Below are positions 14,405 to 19,224 of a DNA stretch of 19,224 bases, in pieces. Source of the stretch: an uncultured Eubacteriales bacterium (GTDB taxonomy: Bacteria; Bacillota; Clostridia; Oscillospirales; Oscillospiraceae); contig URXY01000037.1 of the NCBI GenBank assembly GCA_900552015.1, positions 1 through 19,224 of the forward strand, in the 5' to 3' direction. The notes under the pieces were generated by a model that was not told where the DNA came from, searched no databases, and saw only the letters and a program-made list of their open reading frames with translations. The position numbers were made by a program, and so were the translations under genes. Numbering within the stretch: the first letter of the stretch is position 1; every line of letters starts with the position of its first letter.

Positions 14405-15418
14405 TTAATAGAGGCTTCCGGAGTTGACAACGGGCTGCGCGTCGCGGTTGCCGCAGAGCACGACGAGCAGGTTCGAGACCATCGCCGCCTTGCGCTCCTC
14501 GTCAAGCTCCACCGTGCCATTTTTCGCAAGGCGCTCAAGCGCCATTTCGACCATGCCGACCGCGCCATCGACGATCATCTTGCGCGCGTCGATGATGGCG
14601 CTGGCCTGCTGGCGCTGGAGCATGACTGCCGCGATCTCGGGCGCGTAGGCAAGGTAGGTGATGCGCGCTTCGATGATCTCAAGGCCCGCGTCGGCGACCT
14701 TGGCCTGAATTTCATCGCGGATACGCGCGGCGACGACCTCGCTGGACCCACGCAGGCTCCCCTCGTCGGCCTGACCGTCGCCCGTGGTGTCGACGTTCGG
14801 GGCGACGTCGTACGGGTAGACGCGCACGATGTTGCGCAGCGCCGCGTCGCACTGGAGGGACAGATACTCCTTGTAGTTATCCACGTTGAAGACGGCCTTG
14901 GCCGTGTCGGTCACGCGCCACATGACGGCGATGCCGATCTCCACGGGGTTGCCGAGACAGTCGTTGATCTTCTGGCGGGCATTGTTGAGCGTCATGATCT
15001 TGAGGGAAATTTTCTTATTGCCACCGACTTCGACCGCGGCGGACGCGCCCTGCATGGCAACGAGAATGTCGCTGCCCTTGTGTCCGCCGTCCACGTCGCC
15101 GGACTGGTTGAGCTTCGTCTTGGCAGCGGGATTGAAGGACGAGCAGAAGGGATTGACCCAATAAAAGCCCTCGCCCTTGAGCGTGCCGATGTACTTGCCG
15201 AACAGCGTCAGCACCAGCGCCTCCTGCGGCTTTAAGACGCGAAGTCCGCACAGCGGGATCCAGCCGAGCGACAGCACGATGACGCACAGGACGACGAGGG
15301 GCAGAAAGCCCGCGTTGATGCCGACGATCAGAAAAACGACCGCGGCGATGTAGAGAACAAGCTCGAGCAGCAGCACGAGCATACCGTTTTTGTGACCGGT
15401 GATGATCTTTTCTTCCAT
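14405..15418 (-). CDS. SPFH/band 7 membrane protein
   Basis: This 337-residue protein has two N-terminal hydrophobic helices (about 11-34 and 38-56) and then a long SPFH (stomatin/prohibitin/flotillin/HflK) domain. The domain opens with LKPQEALVLTLFGKYIGTLKGEGFYWVNPF (62-91) and runs through ITLN... and WRVTDTAKAVFNV to the helical EIQAKVADAGLEIIEARITYLAYAPEI near 230-260. The tail is Ala/Glu-rich. Proteins of this type form large membrane microdomain rings. Start at 15418 is set by GGAGGTGC 8 bases upstream; the TTG at 15433 merely precedes it. It has its own promoter and a two-gene operon with the RHH gene. Bacterial role is not settled in general, and none can be read here. Confidence 0.9.
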   Translation of the reverse strand: MEEKIITGHKNGMLVLLLELVLYIAAVVFLIVGINAGFLPLVVLCVIVLSLGWIPLCGLRVLKPQEALVLTLFGKYIGTLKGEGFYWVNPFCSSFNPAAKTKLNQSGDVDGGHKGSDILVAMQGASAAVEVGGNKKISLKIMTLNNARQKINDCLGNPVEIGIAVMWRVTDTAKAVFNVDNYKEYLSLQCDAALRNIVRVYPYDVAPNVDTTGDGQADEGSLRGSSEVVAARIRDEIQAKVADAGLEIIEARITYLAYAPEIAAVMLQRQQASAIIDARKMIVDGAVGMVEMALERLAKNGTVELDEERKAAMVSNLLVVLCGNRDAQPVVNSGSLY

Positions 15419-15435
15419 AGAAAGCACCTCCAAAG

Positions 15436-15447
15436 TTTGATATCAAA
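15436..15447. promoter_or_regulatory. Perfect 12-bp palindrome, candidate operator
   Basis: TTTGATATCAAA is a perfect palindrome. It starts immediately downstream of the -10 box of the SPFH promoter on the minus strand, overlapping the expected start site. The nearby RHH gene makes it a natural autoregulatory site; this is inferred from position and symmetry only. Confidence 0.5.
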
Positions 15448-15475
15448 ATAATATCACAACAATATGAGGTGTCAA
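15448..15475 (-). promoter_or_regulatory. SPFH operon promoter
   Basis: On the minus strand TTGACA (complement of 15470-15475) is a perfect -35, followed by a 16-base spacer and TATTAT (complement of 15448-15453), 5/6 to consensus. The SPFH start lies 30 bases further on, with GGAGGTGC in between. Confidence 0.75.
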
Positions 15476-15486
15476 GAGGGAAACGC

Positions 15487-15519
15487 AAAAAAAGCGCCAC
15501 GCACGTTTGTGCGGAGCGT
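15487..15519 (-). terminator. Terminator after the MATE gene
   Basis: On the minus strand a CGCAC/GTGCG stem around AAAC continues with a GCT/GGC part after one mismatch and ends in seven T (complement of 15487-15493). It closes the MBOAT-DHHW-MATE unit before the SPFH promoter. Confidence 0.7.
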
Positions 15520-15536
15520 AAATATGACAGAGGGCT

Positions 15537-16868
15537 TTATGCGTAGTGGTATTTTTTCCGGCCGAGGAGGAAGAGCGTTCCCGTGACGAGCAGCGTGAGC
15601 GCTTCGGCGGCGGTGATGGCGAGCCAGATGCCGTTGATACCAAGAAGCTTCGGCAGGATCAGGACCGCGGCGACCTGAATGACGAGCGTGCGCAGGAACG
15701 AGATGAGCGCGCTGGCCGTGCCGTTGTTGAGCCCCGTAAAAAACGCTGAGCCGAAGATGTTGAAGCCGCAGACGAGGAACGAGAGCGAGTAGAGCCGCAG
15801 GGCGTTGACCGTCATCTCGCAGAGAGCTTCGTCGTAGCCGACGAAGATGCGGGCAATGGGCGAGGCGAGCGAGATGGAGAAGAAGGTCATCGCGAGGCTC
15901 GCGATGAGCGTGAGCGTCAGGCTCTTTTTGAGCAGACTTTTGAGTTCCCCGCGGTTCTGCGCGCCGTAGTGATAGCCGACGACGGGTGTGACGGCGATGG
16001 AATAGCCGAAGAAAAACGCCATGAAGATGAAGCTCACGTACATCAGAACACCGTAGGCATTCACGCCGTTTTCCTTGGCAATCGCCATGAGCTGCACGTT
16101 ATAGAGTACGCCGACGAGAGAGGTCGAAAGGTTGCTGACCATCTCGCTCGAGCCGTTGTAGCAGGCCTTGCCGAGGGCGCGGAAGTCAAAGCGCGGACGC
16201 GTGAGGCGCAGCAGCGAATCGTTCGCTCGCAGGAAATAGACGAGCGGGATGAGCGCGCCGACAATCTGCGAAAACGCCGTGGCGAGCGCCGCACCGAGAA
16301 GGCCGAACGGGAACACGTAGACGAGCAGAAAATCGAGTACCATGTTCGTCAGCCCCGCGAACACCGTCACGCGCAGGCCGAAGTGCGGCTTTTCCGCCGT
16401 GGCCAAAAAGCTCTGGAAGCTGTTTTGCAGCATGAAAAAGGGGAGCGACGCGAGCAGCACGCGCCCATAGAGCACGCAGTCGTCGATCGTCAGGTCCGTC
16501 GCGCCGACGGCGAACGAGATGGGGCGCAGGAAAACGATGCACACGCCGCTTAAAACCGCGCCGCCGACGGCGAGCACGATGACGAGCATGGAGAAGATCT
16601 CGTTCGCTTCCCTGGGCTTACCCTCGCCGAGCGTTTTGGCAATGAGCGCGCTGCCGCCCGTGCCGATCATAAAGCCGACGGCGGCGAGCGCCATGATGAC
16701 GGGGAAGATGAGATTCAACGCGGCGAAGGGATTTTTGCCGACGAAGTTCGAGACGAAAAAGCCGTCGACAATGCTGTAAATAGAGGTGATGATCATCATC
16801 AAAATGCTGGGCGCGACAAAGCGCAGCAGCTTTTGATACGTAAAATGATCGGAAAGGGAGACGGTCAT
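15537..16868 (-). CDS. MATE-family multidrug/sodium exporter
   Basis: This 443-residue integral membrane protein has twelve hydrophobic helices arranged as two repeats. The first repeat includes SIYSIVDGFFVSNFVG (about 30-45), ALNLIFPVIMALAAVGFMIGTGGSALIA with the MATE-typical Gly-rich helix, and then LGEGKPREANEIFS. The second repeat is near residues 230-300 (SEMVSNLSTSLVGVLYNVQ..., NAYGVLMYVSF). The family exports organic cations or drugs, using Na+ or H+; substrate is unknown here. GGAGGT 7 bases upstream fixes the start. It lies 21 bases after the DHHW gene, so it is likely the third gene of the operon, though a link to envelope acylation is not known. Confidence 0.92.
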   Translation of the reverse strand: MTVSLSDHFTYQKLLRFVAPSILMMIITSIYSIVDGFFVSNFVGKNPFAALNLIFPVIMALAAVGFMIGTGGSALIAKTLGEGKPREANEIFSMLVIVLAVGGAVLSGVCIVFLRPISFAVGATDLTIDDCVLYGRVLLASLPFFMLQNSFQSFLATAEKPHFGLRVTVFAGLTNMVLDFLLVYVFPFGLLGAALATAFSQIVGALIPLVYFLRANDSLLRLTRPRFDFRALGKACYNGSSEMVSNLSTSLVGVLYNVQLMAIAKENGVNAYGVLMYVSFIFMAFFFGYSIAVTPVVGYHYGAQNRGELKSLLKKSLTLTLIASLAMTFFSISLASPIARIFVGYDEALCEMTVNALRLYSLSFLVCGFNIFGSAFFTGLNNGTASALISFLRTLVIQVAAVLILPKLLGINGIWLAITAAEALTLLVTGTLFLLGRKKYHYA

Positions 16869-16889
16869 AAAAGACCTCCTTGCTTGAAG

Positions 16890-18077
16890 TCAGGAGAGGC
16901 CGCCGTTGTCGCTGCGCGAGAGGAGCGCTTCGTAATCGCGGATGCAGATGACGACGTCGGGCTGATAGGCGGCGATATAGTCGCTGATGCTCTGCGTCTT
17001 ATAGTGCCGCAGGTCGACAGAGCGCATCTCGTCGAAGCTGTAATAGGCGAAGCTCTCCACGGGGTTGGTGAAGCTGTCGCCGAAGATGAGGACGCTCGGA
17101 AGCTCGGGGCGGTCCGTGCGGAGGACCGTTTCGGCGATGTCGCCGCCCATGTAGAGCCCGTAGGTCAAAGGCTCCGTGTCGGTCGCGGGGAGGGCGTAGA
17201 CCGTGGCGGCGACTTCCCCGCCGTTATCGAAGCGGGTGAAGGGGATATCCTCGCGGAAGGCGGCGGTGAGCAGCTTTTCGTCGTTGCCGCGAAGTCCCAT
17301 GAGCTTGCGCGTGCGCGAGCCCATGTAGGGGTTCGGGAGCGCGGAGAAGGTCACGTCCGCACCCTCTTCGGGGAAGGAGAGCGCGAGGCCGTAAGCGTCG
17401 TTCAGCGCCTGCACGGCGGCGCGGTAGGTCTCATACGCGCCGCGGAGGCCGTAGTGGTTGTCCACCTTTGAGCTGAACGCGGGCAGATGACCGAGCGAGT
17501 CGAAGATGGGACCCATGTCCACATGGGTGATGCCCTGTGCATCCATAGCGCTGTTGAGCGCCGCGAGCTCGGCGGCGGTGTAGGCAGAGCGGTTTTCGAG
17601 ATAGGAGGGGTATTCATCCTCATAGTAGGCGTACTGGCAGGGGACGGCGATATAGCAGTAATGTCCGCCGTAGGCTTCGATCTGATCGCGCAGCGCGGCG
17701 TTGTCCGCGGCGACATCCGCGGCTTTGCGCGCGATGTCGTCGGCGGTATCGGGCATGGTGTAGAGCTGCTCGAGCAGTGCGTCGTCCGTGACGACGATAT
17801 CGTTGACCACGGGGCGGTGGAAGACGTTCAGATCACACCATGTGACGGCCTTGAGCGCTGTGGTGCGTCCGGCGGCATAGTCGCAGAACAGGGTCTCGAG
17901 GTCGCCGAAGACCTGACCGCTGAGGACGGTTTCTGCCGTGATCTCGGGGAAGGCGGAGAGGTTGCGGTTTTCATAGTAGGAGTAGCGCTCCTTTGGCAGC
18001 AGGATGGTCGCGGCCATCAAAACGAGCAGAGCACCGGAAAAGAGCAGGGCCATCGCCCATTCAGCGATACGTTTCAT
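16890..18077 (-). CDS. DHHW/AlgX-like SGNH-type envelope protein
   Basis: This 395-residue protein has an N-terminal membrane anchor (about 8-27) and an extracytoplasmic domain. The opening YYENRNLSAFPE (34-45) and GDLETLFCDYAAGR are typical of DHHW/AlgJ-AlgX-like proteins that act with MBOAT acyltransferases. The SGNH-type GDSF block is at 333-336 (VLIFGDSFTNPVESF). The name motif DHHW reads DNHYG (206-210), a variant. In this family the pair transfers acetyl groups to extracellular polymers: the MBOAT moves the acyl group across the membrane and the SGNH partner finishes the transfer. AGGAGGT before the ATG supports the start. It begins 18 bases after the MBOAT stop, consistent with coupling. 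The polymer is unknown. Confidence 0.85.
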   Translation of the reverse strand: MKRIAEWAMALLFSGALLVLMAATILLPKERYSYYENRNLSAFPEITAETVLSGQVFGDLETLFCDYAAGRTTALKAVTWCDLNVFHRPVVNDIVVTDDALLEQLYTMPDTADDIARKAADVAADNAALRDQIEAYGGHYCYIAVPCQYAYYEDEYPSYLENRSAYTAAELAALNSAMDAQGITHVDMGPIFDSLGHLPAFSSKVDNHYGLRGAYETYRAAVQALNDAYGLALSFPEEGADVTFSALPNPYMGSRTRKLMGLRGNDEKLLTAAFREDIPFTRFDNGGEVAATVYALPATDTEPLTYGLYMGGDIAETVLRTDRPELPSVLIFGDSFTNPVESFAYYSFDEMRSVDLRHYKTQSISDYIAAYQPDVVICIRDYEALLSRSDNGGLS

Positions 18078-18095
18078 GCGGCATACCTCCTGATC

Positions 18096-19190
18096 TTAGA
18101 ATCGAAAATAGATGAAGGGGTTGAACGAGCCCGTGACGAGCCTGCAGTAGGAAAGCGCGAGCAGTGCGAGGGAGGCGAGCTTCGGCCCCGCGATGAGCAC
18201 CGCGCGGGAAATGCGGCTGTCACGCGCTTCGAGCGACGTTTCGAGAAGCGTTTTGACCGGCAGAGCGGCGACGCAGCAGCATAACAGCTCCGGCCAAAAT
18301 TCGAGCGCATAGTAGATGACGCGTTCGCCGCAGAAGACGCCGCTGATGCCGAACATGGCGGAAAAATATGTGAGCGCGGCGCCGAGCGTGTCGGCGCGGA
18401 AGAGCACCCAACTGAAGACGACGAGCAGCATGGTGTAGAGGTGCTGCAAAAGGGCCGGGAGGCGAGAGAGCGCCTTGCCCCAGACGAACTTTTCACCGAT
18501 GAGCAGCACAAAGAACCACAGACCCCAGCAGATGAAGTTCCAGCTCGCGCCGTGCCACAGGCCCGTGAGGAACCAGACAATGAAAAGATTCAGAATGTTG
18601 CGCGCGCGGGAGCAGCGGTTGCCGCCGAGAGGGATATAAACGTAGTCGCGGAACCATGTGGAGAGCGAGATGTGCCAGCGCCGCCAAAACTCGGTGATGC
18701 TGCGGGAAACATAGGGGTAGTTGAAGTTTTCAAGAAAGTGGAAGCCGAACATCCGGCCAAGGCCGATGGCCATGTCGGAGTAGGCGGAAAAGTCAAAATA
18801 GATTTGAAATGTGTAGGAGACGGCGCCGAGCCAGGCAAAGAGCACCGAGGGGGAGGCAGCGGAAAAGGCGGCGTCGGCGACCTGCGCGACGGCGTTGGCG
18901 AGCAGCATCTTCTTGGCAAGGCCGAAGAGAAAGCGCACCGCGCCCGCGGAGAACTCGGAGACGGACTCGTGCCGCTCGTCGATCTCTTCGGCGACGGTGG
19001 TGTAGCGCACGATGGGACCGGCGACGAGCTGGGGGAAAAACGAGATATAGAGCGCGAGCTTGAGGGGACTTTTCTGCACGGCGGCGTCATCGCGGAAGAC
19101 GTCGATGACGTAGCTGAGGCCCTGGAAGGTGAAAAACGAGATGCCGATGGGCAGTGTGACCTGCGGCACAGACCGGCTATAATTTGTCAA
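18096..19190 (-). CDS. MBOAT O-acyltransferase, 5' end missing
   Basis: This MBOAT-family membrane O-acyltransferase (AlgI/DltB/PatA-like) is of the type that moves acetyl groups over the membrane for extracytoplasmic polymer modification. Visible features are LPIGISFFTFQGLSYVIDV, QLVAGPIVRY, YFDFSAYSDMAIG, FWRRWHISLSTWFRDYVYIPLGG and the catalytic-His block LWHGASWNF. The native sequence begins at the GTG (VPQVTLPIG) at 19169. The last codons before it, read as MTNYSRS, lie in the 55-bp terminal repeat, and an in-frame TGA follows at 19200-19202. About 110 N-terminal residues with several membrane helices are absent; the family is usually about 470 residues. The gene is thus interrupted, or cut by the contig end. 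It starts an operon with the DHHW protein 18 bases downstream. Confidence 0.9.
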   Translation of the reverse strand: MTNYSRSVPQVTLPIGISFFTFQGLSYVIDVFRDDAAVQKSPLKLALYISFFPQLVAGPIVRYTTVAEEIDERHESVSEFSAGAVRFLFGLAKKMLLANAVAQVADAAFSAASPSVLFAWLGAVSYTFQIYFDFSAYSDMAIGLGRMFGFHFLENFNYPYVSRSITEFWRRWHISLSTWFRDYVYIPLGGNRCSRARNILNLFIVWFLTGLWHGASWNFICWGLWFFVLLIGEKFVWGKALSRLPALLQHLYTMLLVVFSWVLFRADTLGAALTYFSAMFGISGVFCGERVIYYALEFWPELLCCCVAALPVKTLLETSLEARDSRISRAVLIAGPKLASLALLALSYCRLVTGSFNPFIYFRF

Positions 19191-19224
19191 GCTGAAATCT
19201 CATTTGGGATGCAGGGCGTATAGG
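19170..19224. repeat. Right copy of 55-bp terminal inverted repeat
   Basis: This is the exact reverse complement of positions 1-55. Read on the minus strand into the window, it ends directly at the point where conserved MBOAT coding sequence resumes (19169), so it is the end of an outside sequence that joins here. It also carries the outward TTGACA hexamer of the left copy. Confidence 0.85.

Noticed and set aside
14150..15235. Long plus-strand open frame opposite the SPFH gene
   Set aside because: It is a shadow frame: the real gene on the other strand has clear domain motifs, promoter and ribosome binding site.
17487..18284. Plus-strand open frame opposite the DHHW gene
   Set aside because: Low-complexity Gly/Asp/Val-rich product that spans two well-supported minus-strand genes; no ribosome binding site.
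1..19224. Linear replicon or complete transposon bounded by terminal inverted repeats
   Set aside because: The content is chromosomal metabolism with no transposase, replication or recombination gene, and one repeat cuts a gene; an assembly end at repeat copies is simpler.

Overview
The window is a GC-rich chromosomal piece from a low-complexity-envelope Gram-positive anaerobe, most likely a gut-type Clostridia/Oscillospiraceae bacterium. The evidence is strong GGAGG-type ribosome binding sites, LTAC lipoproteins, an acetate kinase, a TmcAL (YlbM-type) tRNA acetate ligase, and an agmatine operon that closely resembles that of enterococci. The taxon is inferred from gene content and style, not from a marker gene. 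No rRNA, tRNA or CRISPR array was seen.

Layout, left to right. (1) 1-3842: a promoter region followed by the agmatine deiminase operon: putrescine carbamoyltransferase, agmatine/putrescine antiporter and agmatine deiminase, closed by a bidirectional terminator. The usual fourth gene, carbamate kinase, is absent. (2) 3850-5609: a LysR-type regulator divergent from a damaged AEC-family permease gene (one frameshift plus a large internal deletion). The shared promoter/operator region between them looks intact. (3) 5683-6990: an NhaC-type antiporter, followed by two hairpins. (4) 7108-9675: acetate kinase (minus strand) divergent from tmcAL (plus strand). (5) 9711-11770: two consecutive lipoproteins, the first RsiV-like, ending in a strong terminator. 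(6) 11818-14020, minus strand: a rhomboid-fold protein that has lost its catalytic residues and gained a Cys/His-rich tail, then an HD-domain protein, then a TIM-barrel protein of unknown role. (7) 14192-15418, minus strand: an SPFH/band 7 membrane protein with a ribbon-helix-helix regulator gene right behind it, driven by a recognisable promoter with a perfect palindrome at the start-site region. (8) 15537-19190, minus strand: a likely operon of an MBOAT O-acyltransferase (5' end missing), a DHHW/SGNH-type partner protein and a MATE exporter.

The first and last 55 bases are exact reverse complements of each other. At the right end this 55-mer replaces the N-terminal coding part of the MBOAT gene, and at the left end it sits upstream of the agmatine operon. 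The simplest reading is that the contig was cut where it meets two copies of one multicopy element (probably an insertion sequence) in opposite orientation. The exact 55-base length looks like an assembly k-mer overlap, so the true repeat may be longer.

Functionally, most of the window is ordinary accessory and housekeeping metabolism: agmatine catabolism, acetate/ATP metabolism beside acetate-dependent tRNA modification, and cell-envelope modification. The least understood parts are the rhomboid pseudoprotease/HD/TIM-barrel cluster, the SPFH-RHH pair and the two-lipoprotein cassette. No clearly new defence or mobile system was found.
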